64,000 bases of DNA, from positions 134,578-198,577 of the forward strand of contig JAGLME010000004.1 of assembly GCA_023140195.1 (NCBI GenBank), in the 5' to 3' direction. The position numbers and the translations under genes were made by a program. The DNA is from Thermoplasmata archaeon (GTDB lineage: Archaea; Thermoplasmatota; Thermoplasmata; RBG-16-68-12; SOIM01). Numbering within the stretch: the first letter of the stretch is position 1; each line of letters begins with the position of its first letter. This document shows, piece after piece, positions 34,441-43,355 of the stretch. The notes under the pieces are model-generated. The model searched no databases. It was given only the letters and a program-made list of their open reading frames with translations, and was not told where the DNA came from.

Positions 34441-36069
34441 TCAAGCAGGCGTTGAGAACGTTGTCGATGTGATCTGGTCACCAGTGGGTTCCCAGATCAT
34501 CTTGAGAGTGTAGTCAGAATTGGGATATAGGTTCGTAAATTTGAGCTCGTCGCCTATGTTTATCCTTTGGTTGTCAGCGAGGTCCGCATATGTCAGAGTC
34601 CCAACATCCGTTCCGCCTGCCAGGTACAGAAGTCCATCGTCATTTGACGAGAAACTGTACGAACCTTCTGTCGTTCCGTTTCTGATCAAGATGATCCCTA
34701 GGTCCATCGGCTGGGGCTCAGGGTTCACTTTGCCGAAGCCGACGTCATATGCAGTGTTGCTGATCGGGGTCTTAGGTCCCCATGTTCCAGTAGGTATAAC
34801 CGAATGGGGGGTCGAAAAGACCCCATAGTCAAGTAGATCGCCTGTGGGATCCCAAACCAACAGAATCACATAGTCCTCCCCCGAGTCAAGTCCGCTCAGC
34901 AGTAGTTCGTCTCCCACATCGACGAATTGATTGTCAGCACGGTCGATGTAGGTGATGGTGCCCAGATACGTCCCGGACGAAAGAACAAGAACGGTCCCGT
35001 TTGCGTTGTCTTGGAACTGATACGTTCCGCCAATCCCACCTTGCCACAGGACTATGCCGAGCCAATTGGGTTGTGGAGGGGCTGGTGTGAAGCCACCGAA
35101 GATGGCTGTCCCGGTCGTCTCGCTGGTGTCAAAAACCGAGGTAAACCCACCGCTCGTCACACTGGTCCCAGTGAATTGGGTGGTGAATGTTCGATGATCC
35201 AGCTCCCCGCTGGTATCGTGGGCAAGCACCCGAATCGTGTAATCGGTGTCTTCATCAAGATCTGTGACCCTGAGGTAGTCTCCCGTCCTGACTCGTCCGT
35301 CATTCGTCAGGTCTCTATAGGTGATAGTCGCCATATCGCTCCCGGAGTGCTTGGCCAAGACGGTCAGGTCAGTGCTGGCGGGGAACGTGTAAGCACCCCA
35401 ATCAACAGAATCTTCGATTATTATCATCAGATCGAACGGGTCTGTGCTCCCACCCATTTGGCAAAAGGTCACGGTTGCGGATGATGTTCCGGTAACCTCC
35501 ACACCGCAGAACGAGACCGCGGGAACACTGAGCGGCATGAGGCTGACGAAGTCGAACTGAGAACCGGTGGAACCCGATATCAGGCGTATCTCATAGCCAG
35601 ACAGTGGATCCAGATCGCTCAATTTGAGCATGTCATCCTCGTTCAACCTATCGTTGTCAGCGACATCGATATACTGCATCAGTGGGGCGAAAGCCGAGCC
35701 AGCGGTAGGTATCGACATCACGCCATCGTCGTAGCTGGGCAATGTGTATGATATCACCGCAGATGCGTTCGAAAGACGGACTCTCAGGTCATCCGATTTC
35801 GGATTGCCGCTGACCTCTGCAAAGGTCAATGTTGCTGAGGTGTCCGACTCCCGGATGAATGAGGCAAATGATGCACTGGCCGCCTCATCCTCGCCGTCTG
35901 TCTCGATTCCTTCAATAGCAGAAAAGAGAAGTGCGGTCGCAATCAGCTGCGCTATGATGAGAACTGCCACGGTCACAAGAACTGCAAGAACGGTCTTCGA
36001 GTTGCCGCCAGTCGGCGTTCCGCCAGGTCGTTGAGATTGTGCAAACTCCTCCTCTTTGGTCTCCTCCAT
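34441..36069 (-). CDS. Membrane-anchored protein with four repeated beta domains
   Basis: A 542-residue protein. A Pro/Gly/Thr-rich cytoplasmic leader precedes one membrane helix (about residues 26-52). Outside are four units of about 110-120 residues, each with a core like TITYxDxADNxxxxxGDEL and a closing (D/E)YxIxxxxxxTGxxxxxxFST. The Asp/Asn-rich ADNxRINxGD segment could bind calcium. N-terminal layout (TM after a short leader) is like secreted archaeal flagellin-type proteins. No family name is certain. Confidence 0.75.
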   Translation of the reverse strand: MEETKEEEFAQSQRPGGTPTGGNSKTVLAVLVTVAVLIIAQLIATALLFSAIEGIETDGEDEAASASFASFIRESDTSATLTFAEVSGNPKSDDLRVRLSNASAVISYTLPSYDDGVMSIPTAGSAFAPLMQYIDVADNDRLNEDDMLKLSDLDPLSGYEIRLISGSTGSQFDFVSLMPLSVPAVSFCGVEVTGTSSATVTFCQMGGSTDPFDLMIIIEDSVDWGAYTFPASTDLTVLAKHSGSDMATITYRDLTNDGRVRTGDYLRVTDLDEDTDYTIRVLAHDTSGELDHRTFTTQFTGTSVTSGGFTSVFDTSETTGTAIFGGFTPAPPQPNWLGIVLWQGGIGGTYQFQDNANGTVLVLSSGTYLGTITYIDRADNQFVDVGDELLLSGLDSGEDYVILLVWDPTGDLLDYGVFSTPHSVIPTGTWGPKTPISNTAYDVGFGKVNPEPQPMDLGIILIRNGTTEGSYSFSSNDDGLLYLAGGTDVGTLTYADLADNQRINIGDELKFTNLYPNSDYTLKMIWEPTGDQITSTTFSTPA

Positions 36070-36129
36070 TTAATCCCTCTCCGAAGGAATGAACCAATCG
36101 GCGGTATTTATGTTTAACGGGGATACTGG

Positions 36130-36393
36130 CTATTCTTCGCCCTTCTCCGCGAGCTTCTTCCCCAACTTCTTGGTCTCTTTGCCTATCTTCTTCAGGGCCC
36201 CGCCAGTAACCTCCAGACCCTTCTTGGCCAGGGGTTTGGCCTTCTCACCGGCCCTCTTTGCCAGATCGACCGTCTTCTCACCGACATCCTGCACCACTGC
36301 CATGCTCTTGGTGACCGTGCCCACCTTGGCTCCGCAAGAAGCGCAGAAATCTGCACCGGAGGTCAGCTCCACACCACAATTCTCACATCTCAT
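36130..36393 (-). CDS. Zinc-ribbon protein with lysine-rich helical tail
   Basis: An 87-residue protein. MRCENCGVELTSGADFCASCG is a treble-clef/zinc-ribbon with two CxxC pairs; the rest (VDLAKRAGEKAKPLAKKGLE and on) is a Lys/Ala-rich amphipathic helix. The arrangement is common in archaeal proteins of unknown function and may bind membranes or nucleic acid. Confidence 0.7.
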   Translation of the reverse strand: MRCENCGVELTSGADFCASCGAKVGTVTKSMAVVQDVGEKTVDLAKRAGEKAKPLAKKGLEVTGGALKKIGKETKKLGKKLAEKGEE

Positions 36394-36494
36394 TGGATCT
36401 CCAGTGAACGAACATCCTGATCACGATAAAAGGCTTTCGGGATGGGTCGCCCTGGGGATAATGGCAAGTGTTCCGTCGATGTGCGGAACCAGAC

Positions 36495-36881
36495 CTATAA
36501 GGATAACACCAGCAGTCCCGTGATCAGACCGGCCGCGATCAGCAGTCCTGAGCGGACTATCGGGTCCAGGTCGTGCACTGCGAAGGCCGGTATCAGAAGT
36601 CCGAGGACGAGCATCAGCCCTCCGACCTCTCCGATTATCTCACCGATGGCCTTTGTGTCGTTATAGTCGTCCGTGAATGTGGCTGCTGAGCCGACCATCA
36701 GGCCCACGACGAGCAGAATGCCTCCGAAGATCGCGAGCCCTGTGTACATCACGGGTATGGGCGGGGGCGTCACGGGCTGGGCTGGAGCGGCCGGATATGG
36801 CTGGGGGTAGTATGGTTGCTGGTATGGCTGCTGTTGCTGTTGTTGCTGCTGCTGCGCTTCCGCAGGTTGACTTCCTTCCAT
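36495..36881 (-). CDS. Membrane protein with N-terminal polyglutamine/Pro-Tyr tract
   Basis: A 128-residue protein. It begins MEGSQPAEA, then nine glutamines and a Q/P/Y-rich tract (about residues 10-40), followed by three hydrophobic segments (about 44-66, 78-100, 106-127). ATG 36881 is used rather than upstream codons because CGGTGA precedes it and a TATA box (TTATATACC on this strand, near 36911-36919) places transcription start about 8 bases upstream. It is one of four genes nearby with Q/P-rich tracts on small membrane proteins. Confidence 0.65.
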   Translation of the reverse strand: MEGSQPAEAQQQQQQQQQPYQQPYYPQPYPAAPAQPVTPPPIPVMYTGLAIFGGILLVVGLMVGSAATFTDDYNDTKAIGEIIGEVGGLMLVLGLLIPAFAVHDLDPIVRSGLLIAAGLITGLLVLSL

Positions 36882-37058
36882 GGTATTCACCGAGGTTTTA
36901 TTGGGAGGCGGTATATAATAATTTTGGAGAGTGGGGATTAGTTTGAACATGAACTGGAATCGTGCCTAATGAGGCGTTCTGTATGCTATAAAAAGGGCAA
37001 TAACTCTATACTATAACACACTTATAACAAGGAGATATCGGAAAGGAGCAGTCCACCA

Positions 37059-40000
37059 ATGCACAGTGGATCAAGAGCAGGTCCCGTTCTGGTCCTGCTG
37101 ATAACCCTACTCATTTCAAGTCCGGCGATCCTGGCGACAGCAACGGCTTATACTGGAAGAGAGGGAGCTCCTTCTCATGTTGACCTGGACCCTGATGTTC
37201 TCAGCGTTTTGCCAGATACTTCGGATGCAGACATCTCCGGCGAGTTCTTCGTGAGCCCTCTGACGGACGTTCGCTACCTCATCAGGAAGAACCCTGAAGC
37301 GGACAGGATGTGGTTCTGCAGGATGGACGATGGGGTGTGCTACCAGTCGATCAACGAGATACTTGTGGATGAATCAAAGAACATGCCTGGATGGATGTTG
37401 AAGGTCGCTCCTTCGTTGAGGGAGCAGATCACGGGATCGATTTCCGAAAGAGGACCGCAGGAGAACGAGATAAGGATAATCATAGAGCTGGACGACAAAC
37501 ACTTCCACCACGCAGCCGAAGAGGTCTGGAAGGACAGGAACAATGAGATCGAAGAGGTAATGGGGGGATTGGCCGACCTCGGCCCAAGCGAAGGACCAGC
37601 TCCCAATGACCTGTCTGGCACGCTGGACAGGAACCTTCTGGATCAACTTGACCTCGTCCTGGACGATGCGAGAAGCGATATCTACATTCTGGCTGAAGAA
37701 TTGACCATGCCACTTGTTTCCCGATTGACGGACCAGATATCCACGGTCGGCGGTGTCGTGGTCGGCCACACACCAGTTCTTCCGGCGATTTTCGCGATCG
37801 TTCCAGTTGGCTCGATACAAACGATAGCTCTTATGGACGGCGTGGGCAGGATAACCGAAGACGGAACAATGGAAGCCATGATGGACGTCAGTGCATACGC
37901 CGTGGGGGCGGGCACCTGGTGGACCAACGGGTTCACCGGAGGGACCTGGGACCTTGCGGTCGTGGACACCGGGATAGATGGTTCGCATCCTTCCTTGACG
38001 GTCGATTTTGCGCAGGTGTTCCATGCTCAGGGCCAGGGTTCAGGATCATATGCGGACAACCCGACCGACCCGGACGATCTGCTTGGGCACGGGACCCACA
38101 TAGCTGGGACGGTGACCAGCCTGGACAGCACATATCAGGGCGTGGCATACGGGATGGACGCGCTCATAAACGCCAAGGCCGGCTACAAGCGGTCCGGAGG
38201 CGGGGCGTCGATGTCCTGGAGCGACGGGATGGCTGCGGTGGACTGGGCGGTGAACACGGCGGGTGCGGACGTCATAAGCTTCAGCTTCGGGGGCGGCGCT
38301 GGATCGGGCGATACCCCTTACTCGAGGTTCTACGACGCGGTCGCGGATGACCTGGGAGTCTCGGTGGTCTTGGTCGCGGGCAACAATGGGCCCAGCAGCA
38401 CATCGATAAGGAACCCGGGCATCTCCTTCAACGCCATAACAGTTGGCAGCGTGGACGACAAGAACACGGTCACAAGGTCGGACGACACAATCGTCTCATC
38501 CAGCAGCAGGGGGCCGACCCTCGACGGCAGATTGAAGCCTGATATATTGGCACCCGGACAGAACATCATATCCACCAGTAGCGAATGGGAGACTGGACCC
38601 GATTTTGAGAGCATGTCCGGAACCAGCATGGCCACGCCTCACGTGGCGGCAGCGACATTGTTGCTCATGGACGGAATGGGAGCCGTCTTTTCGCTCAACT
38701 ACAAGGCCCTGCTGCTCAACTCGGCCGACGATCTGGGAGCGGCGGGACCGGACTACAGCCACGGATGGGGATACATGAACCTGCAGAATGCCTACAACGA
38801 CAGGAGCCAGGTGTTCGACGACTACGTGCAGGATGGGGGTCAGGGCTACACATTCTTCAAAGGCCCGGTCAACGCGGGGGACAAGGGCACGATCGTGTGG
38901 AACAGGCACGTGACCTACATGGGGGCGGACTTCCCGGTGACATACTACGGCCTCAACGACCTGGACCTTTACGCTTACAATGAGCTGAACAATCTCTTCG
39001 TGGACTCTTCCTTGTCGGCGGTCAACAACGTGGAGCAGGTTGTGGCCAGCACCAATTTCGGATCCTTCGTGTACAAGGTCAGAGGGCAAGGGACCTTCAT
39101 CGGCCTGAGCCAGGAGCATTTCGCTTTCGCTTCCGAGGGTTCGGTCTCACCCACCACGCCTCCGACGCTGACCCCGATCGTCTCCGCACCTGGAACCGTG
39201 GAGCTTGGGGACACCTTCTGGGTGACGGCTAACGTCAGCAACGTGGGCGCCCTGACCGCGCACAACGTCCAGGCCACACTGAACCTGCCTGCAGGGCTTT
39301 CGATAGTCGCCGGCGGCAATCCGATTACAATGGGGATCATCACGGCCGCATCCACTGAAGCGGCTTCATGGCAGTTGAAGGGAGACACGATCGGGCTCAA
39401 ATCCATCTCCGTGGATCTGATCTCCAACAGCTACGGTGAGGTCTTTTCCTTCTCCAGCGGGGGCGTATCCATCGACGTGGTGGACACGACAGAACCAACA
39501 TCATACGTTGACCCACTTCCAGCTGTCCAGAGCCTGCCGGCATTCACTGTAACCGCCACCGCTCAGGACGCCAACATCATCGTTGGTGTCACATTGTATT
39601 ACAAGAGGAACGGAGGGTCGTACACAGCATATTCGGCCGACGCAGCGCCTCCCTGGAACTGGGGATTCGACACAAGCGTGACCGGCGGAGAGGGCGTGTA
39701 CGAGTTCTATTCAATCGCGCGGGACGCAGCACTGAACATGGAGGCTGCACCTGGGGTTCCGGACGCCACGACCATGGTCGACTGGACGGCGCCAACATCC
39801 TTGGTGGACCCCCTGCCCGCATATGAAACGACGGCCGTCTTCCCGGTTACGGTCACGGCCAGCGACACTTCAAGCGGCGTGTCGGAAGTGGACCTATTCT
39901 ACTACGGGGTAGGAATGTTATGGGTCAACCTGGGTACGGACTCTCAAGCACCTTTCAACTGGACCTTCGATTCCTGGCTCACTGGCGGGGACGGGTTCTA

Positions 40001-41666
40001 CGAGTTCTATTCGGTCGCAAGGGACAATGCCAGTAACCAGGAGACCGCACCTATCTCCCCAGACACATCCACTCTGGTGGACACAACTGGACCGACATCC
40101 ATGGTGATCGCCCTTCAGGCAAACGAATCCGCATCTTTCTTGGTGGAAGCCAACGCCAACGACGCAACCAGCGGCCTGCAGCAGGTGGGGCTCTTCTACA
40201 GCAGGAACGGAGGCAACTGGACGAGCTTCGGAACGGACGCATCATCTCCCTGGAACTGGAACTTCAACACTGCCAGCACCGGCGGGGATGGATTCTACGA
40301 GTTCTACTCCATCGCGACCGACATCTCGGGCAACCTGGAGCCAACACCTGTCCTTCCTGATACTGCGACAACCGTGGACACCACAGATCCGATCTCATCT
40401 GCGGACGCTTTACCCCAATACGAGACGTCATCGTCCTTCATCATCACGGCCACGGCCAGCGATGCCACGAGCGGGTTGTACTCGGTGGACCTGTACTTCC
40501 GAAAGGACGGAGGAACCTGGACAAAGTACCAGACCGACATCGCTCCCCCGTGGGAATGGACCTTCAACACCCTTGCAAGCGGCAACGACGGGTTCTACGA
40601 GTTCCAAACCATCGCAACTGATCACTCCGGCAACGTTGAGTCAACGCCATCCAGCGCGGACGTATCTGTGACGGTGGATACGACCCAGCCCACATCGTCG
40701 GTGGATGCACTGCCCGAATACGAGACTGAAGAAACGTTCACAATCACTGCCATTGCTGATGACGCCACAGGGATAGAGGAAGTGGAGCTCTGGTTCAAGA
40801 AGAACGGCGGACCCTGGGCGGTGCACGGGGTTGTTACACTACCTCCATGGACCTGGGAGTTCAACACTTCCGGGACCGGGGGCGACGGTGAGTACGAGTT
40901 CTACACCAGGGCACTGGACATCGTCGGCAACCACGAGGACGAACTGGCATGGGCGGACACGACAACGATAGTGGACACTGTAACACCAGCACTCAACATA
41001 ACCAGCCCCCGGGAAGGGGAATGGCTGACCCAGAGCAGCATCGACGTCATGTGGACGGGTGCAGACGGTGGTTCGGGGATAGACTTCTACGAGATCAAGC
41101 TGGACAACGACATCTGGATAAATGTGGGGACGGCGCCCAACAGGCTGTACCCGAACGTGATGGACGGGACCCACAACGCAACCGTGAGGATACACGACAA
41201 GGCCGGCAACATGCAGGAGGCCAGTATTGGGTTCGGGGTGGATTCCACGATACCGGTGTTAACGATATTGGATCCGGATGACGGATCGACGGTTACTTCA
41301 TCAACGATCACGGTCAGCTGGACTGGTTCTGACGCGGCATCTGGTATCGACCGTTACGAGGTCAAGATCAACGGCAGGAGCTTCACGGACATGGGGCTGG
41401 AGACCAGTCGGAGGTTCGATGGGGTTGGGGATGGAAGCCATACCATCATCCTAAGGGCATATGACACCGCTGGCAACTTCGCCGAGGCCAAGGCGGACGT
41501 GCAGGTGGACACCAATCCACTGAGCCCTGGAGGGCCTTTCATGGGGGTGCCGCTGTACCTGATCATAGCAGCCATTGCTGGGATTCTAATACTGTTCTAC
41601 CTCAGAAAACGCAAAGGGGAAGATGAGACCCCGGACAGTGGTCCTGAAGACAATCTGGATAACTGA
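37059..41666 (+). CDS. Membrane-anchored subtilisin-like protease with Ig-like repeats
   Basis: A 1535-residue S8 peptidase. Signal peptide about 1-32 (GPVLVLLITLLISSPAILA). A long propeptide is followed by the triad D303 (VVDTGIDGSHPS), H344 (LGHGTHIAGTV) and S523 (GTSMATPHVAA). Then comes a CARDB-like domain (~700-805) and five repeats of about 103 residues, each with YYxRNGGxWTxxGTDxxxPW, FYEFYSIAxD and VDTTxPTS. Two more Ig-like domains follow and a C-terminal helix (about 1500-1520) with the basic stop signal RKRKGED. It stays attached to the cell surface, unlike the tandem proteases at 8-18.6 kb. The partial gene at the left edge is a paralog. Confidence 0.93.
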   Translation: MHSGSRAGPVLVLLITLLISSPAILATATAYTGREGAPSHVDLDPDVLSVLPDTSDADISGEFFVSPLTDVRYLIRKNPEADRMWFCRMDDGVCYQSINEILVDESKNMPGWMLKVAPSLREQITGSISERGPQENEIRIIIELDDKHFHHAAEEVWKDRNNEIEEVMGGLADLGPSEGPAPNDLSGTLDRNLLDQLDLVLDDARSDIYILAEELTMPLVSRLTDQISTVGGVVVGHTPVLPAIFAIVPVGSIQTIALMDGVGRITEDGTMEAMMDVSAYAVGAGTWWTNGFTGGTWDLAVVDTGIDGSHPSLTVDFAQVFHAQGQGSGSYADNPTDPDDLLGHGTHIAGTVTSLDSTYQGVAYGMDALINAKAGYKRSGGGASMSWSDGMAAVDWAVNTAGADVISFSFGGGAGSGDTPYSRFYDAVADDLGVSVVLVAGNNGPSSTSIRNPGISFNAITVGSVDDKNTVTRSDDTIVSSSSRGPTLDGRLKPDILAPGQNIISTSSEWETGPDFESMSGTSMATPHVAAATLLLMDGMGAVFSLNYKALLLNSADDLGAAGPDYSHGWGYMNLQNAYNDRSQVFDDYVQDGGQGYTFFKGPVNAGDKGTIVWNRHVTYMGADFPVTYYGLNDLDLYAYNELNNLFVDSSLSAVNNVEQVVASTNFGSFVYKVRGQGTFIGLSQEHFAFASEGSVSPTTPPTLTPIVSAPGTVELGDTFWVTANVSNVGALTAHNVQATLNLPAGLSIVAGGNPITMGIITAASTEAASWQLKGDTIGLKSISVDLISNSYGEVFSFSSGGVSIDVVDTTEPTSYVDPLPAVQSLPAFTVTATAQDANIIVGVTLYYKRNGGSYTAYSADAAPPWNWGFDTSVTGGEGVYEFYSIARDAALNMEAAPGVPDATTMVDWTAPTSLVDPLPAYETTAVFPVTVTASDTSSGVSEVDLFYYGVGMLWVNLGTDSQAPFNWTFDSWLTGGDGFYEFYSVARDNASNQETAPISPDTSTLVDTTGPTSMVIALQANESASFLVEANANDATSGLQQVGLFYSRNGGNWTSFGTDASSPWNWNFNTASTGGDGFYEFYSIATDISGNLEPTPVLPDTATTVDTTDPISSADALPQYETSSSFIITATASDATSGLYSVDLYFRKDGGTWTKYQTDIAPPWEWTFNTLASGNDGFYEFQTIATDHSGNVESTPSSADVSVTVDTTQPTSSVDALPEYETEETFTITAIADDATGIEEVELWFKKNGGPWAVHGVVTLPPWTWEFNTSGTGGDGEYEFYTRALDIVGNHEDELAWADTTTIVDTVTPALNITSPREGEWLTQSSIDVMWTGADGGSGIDFYEIKLDNDIWINVGTAPNRLYPNVMDGTHNATVRIHDKAGNMQEASIGFGVDSTIPVLTILDPDDGSTVTSSTITVSWTGSDAASGIDRYEVKINGRSFTDMGLETSRRFDGVGDGSHTIILRAYDTAGNFAEAKADVQVDTNPLSPGGPFMGVPLYLIIAAIAGILILFYLRKRKGEDETPDSGPEDNLDN

Positions 41667-41720
41667 AGCGAAAAGTATATGTCAGACGGTTTTGTCAGCA
41701 CTCAAAGCGAGGTTATGATC

Positions 41721-42464
41721 ATGAGGACCAAAGCAATCTTCAGCATGGTCGCCCTGATGGCACTTGTGGCGTCACTGGCGGTCCCCGCTATAGTGAGCGC
41801 GACAGATGTGACCATCGACGCCGGAACGACGCACACCAAGACGTACAATCTGGACGACTGGGGCTGGGTATCCTGGCATTGGAGGGTCGAAGGCTCTGAC
41901 TCAGTGGACTTCTGGGTAGAGGACTCGAGCGGGAACAGGTACGACGAGGAATCCGACAAGACTTCGGACACCGGACTGTATTCTGCCGACTCGGCAGGTA
42001 CATACTACCTGAAATGGAGGAACGACGGCTCCACGCCCATAGTGGTGGACTACACGCTCTCGTCCTTCGGAACGAACCCCGTTCAGGAAGCCGCGAACAC
42101 ACTGGTTTGGATCGGCGTTCTGATCGCGATCATCATAATCGTGATAATCGTGGTCGTCGTGGTTGCGGTCGTCATGGCCAGCAAGAAGAAGAAGACCCCG
42201 GACGCGCAACAGCAGCAACAGCAACAGTACGACCAGCAGCAGTACTACCAGCAACAGCAGTATCAACAGCAACAGTACCAGCAGCCGCAGCAACAACCCC
42301 AGCAGCAGTATCCACAACAGCCTTATCCCCAGCAGCAACCGGAGCAACAGCAGTATCAGCAGCCCCCTCAGCAACAGTACCAGCAACCGTATCAGCAGCC
42401 TCCGCAGGACCAACAGTACCAGCAGCCGCAGCAACCACCGAAGAAGAAGCCGCCCACACAATAG
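41721..42464 (+). CDS. Surface beta-domain protein with Q/P/Y-rich cytoplasmic tail
   Basis: A 247-residue protein. A signal peptide (KAIFSMVALMALVASLAVPA) precedes an extracellular beta-sandwich of about 90 residues resembling pre-peptidase C-terminal domains (TYNLDDWGWVSWHWRVEGSD). A membrane helix (IGVLIAIIIIVIIVVVVVAV) and KKKK stop-transfer follow, then a cytoplasmic tail of some 85 residues made almost only of Q, P and Y. ATG 41721 is chosen because GAGGT lies 7 bases upstream and the TATA-like AAAAGTATATG at 41671-41681 excludes the earlier ATG. It follows the anchored subtilisin. Confidence 0.75.
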   Translation: MRTKAIFSMVALMALVASLAVPAIVSATDVTIDAGTTHTKTYNLDDWGWVSWHWRVEGSDSVDFWVEDSSGNRYDEESDKTSDTGLYSADSAGTYYLKWRNDGSTPIVVDYTLSSFGTNPVQEAANTLVWIGVLIAIIIIVIIVVVVVAVVMASKKKKTPDAQQQQQQQYDQQQYYQQQQYQQQQYQQPQQQPQQQYPQQPYPQQQPEQQQYQQPPQQQYQQPYQQPPQDQQYQQPQQPPKKKPPTQ

Positions 42465-42583
42465 AGCGGGGCTTCTCGACGGTCGAGAATTTCAACATCT
42501 ATTGAGCTTCAGGCTTAGCGGTGCAGGCTGAGTCGGCATCATGGCTCAGGCGTTTGGGATGAAGCACGACCTCAGTACCAATT

Positions 42584-42844
42584 CTACAGATCCTCCTCCA
42601 GCGTTCTCTCGATCTCGGGGAGCTTGTCCCTGTTCAAACTGAACCTATCCCCGTAGGATGATGGCTTCTTCAAAACGAGAGAAGACCTGACAAGGGCCTC
42701 AAGCGCCAACTTCACCGATCCCCTCATGTCAATCCTGAACCATCTCGCAATGTCCTCTCGTGATTTATGAACTCCTCCGATGATCTTTCTCTTGAACATC
42801 TTGTAGATGATGTCCCTCTCAATCTCTCCCAGTTTGGATAACAT
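42584..42844 (-). CDS. Small winged-helix protein
   Basis: An 86-residue protein whose pattern (LGEIERDIIYKMFKRKIIGG, then SREDIARWFRI and LALEALVRSSLVLKK) fits a winged helix-turn-helix DNA-binding domain. It is divergent from a second winged-helix gene at 42982, with two overlapping palindromes between them. Confidence 0.6.
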   Translation of the reverse strand: MLSKLGEIERDIIYKMFKRKIIGGVHKSREDIARWFRIDMRGSVKLALEALVRSSLVLKKPSSYGDRFSLNRDKLPEIERTLEEDL

Positions 42845-42899
42845 TCACTCGCACCGGTAACGTGGAGGGGCTGATATCCATTTGCATGCACTCGATATA

Positions 42900-42936
42900 A
42901 TGTAAACTGATTTTACATAAGCGTAAAGTTCTTATG
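42900..42936. promoter_or_regulatory. Two overlapping palindromes between divergent regulator genes
   Basis: ATGTAAA-CTGAT-TTTACAT (42900-42918) and CATAAG-N9-CTTATG (42916-42936) overlap by three bases. They lie in the 137-bp region between the winged-helix genes at 42844 (leftward) and 42982 (rightward) and are likely operators for one or both proteins. Confidence 0.5.
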
Positions 42937-42981
42937 CTCAAAGGGAGATGTATGGCATGATATGTGGATGGTGAGGTTTGC

Positions 42982-43332
42982 ATGCTGACGGACCTATTCG
43001 GAGACTACCCCCAGGTACGGGTGTTGGATTTCTTGGTGGAGAGCAGGAGCTTCGACTATTCTTTGACCGACATCGCAAGAATGTCCAACGTGGCCCGACC
43101 GACCTTGTACGCCATGATCGAGGACCTGGTGGAATTGGAGATCATCAAGGAGACGAGGAGGGCCGGGAATGCCAGGATGTTCGCACTGAACAAGGATAAT
43201 GCGATCGTGAAATCCATGACCAAGTTCGATCTGGAGCTTTCGAAGAACCTTGTGAGGAAGGAACTGAAAGAACAGGATGCTGGGAAGGGAGAGAAGATTC
43301 CAGTCAAGGAAGGAGTCGAACAGAAAGCATGA
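42982..43332 (+). CDS. Winged-helix transcriptional regulator
   Basis: A 116-residue protein starting MLTDLFGDYPQVRVLDFLVE. The helix-turn-helix reads YSLTDIARMSNVARPTLYAM, with a wing in EIIKETRRAGNARMFALNKD. ATG 42982 follows GGTGAGG by five bases and is preferred to the GTG at 42964. Its C-terminal 40 residues are Lys/Glu-rich. The palindromes directly upstream suggest autoregulation. Confidence 0.8.
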   Translation: MLTDLFGDYPQVRVLDFLVESRSFDYSLTDIARMSNVARPTLYAMIEDLVELEIIKETRRAGNARMFALNKDNAIVKSMTKFDLELSKNLVRKELKEQDAGKGEKIPVKEGVEQKA

Positions 43333-43355
43333 GGCATAATGGAGTCCGAATCCCG

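Noticed and set aside
42200-42440. CAG-rich simple repeats
   Set aside because: They encode the Q/P/Y tail of a membrane protein in a continuous frame and are not an independent microsatellite or regulatory element.
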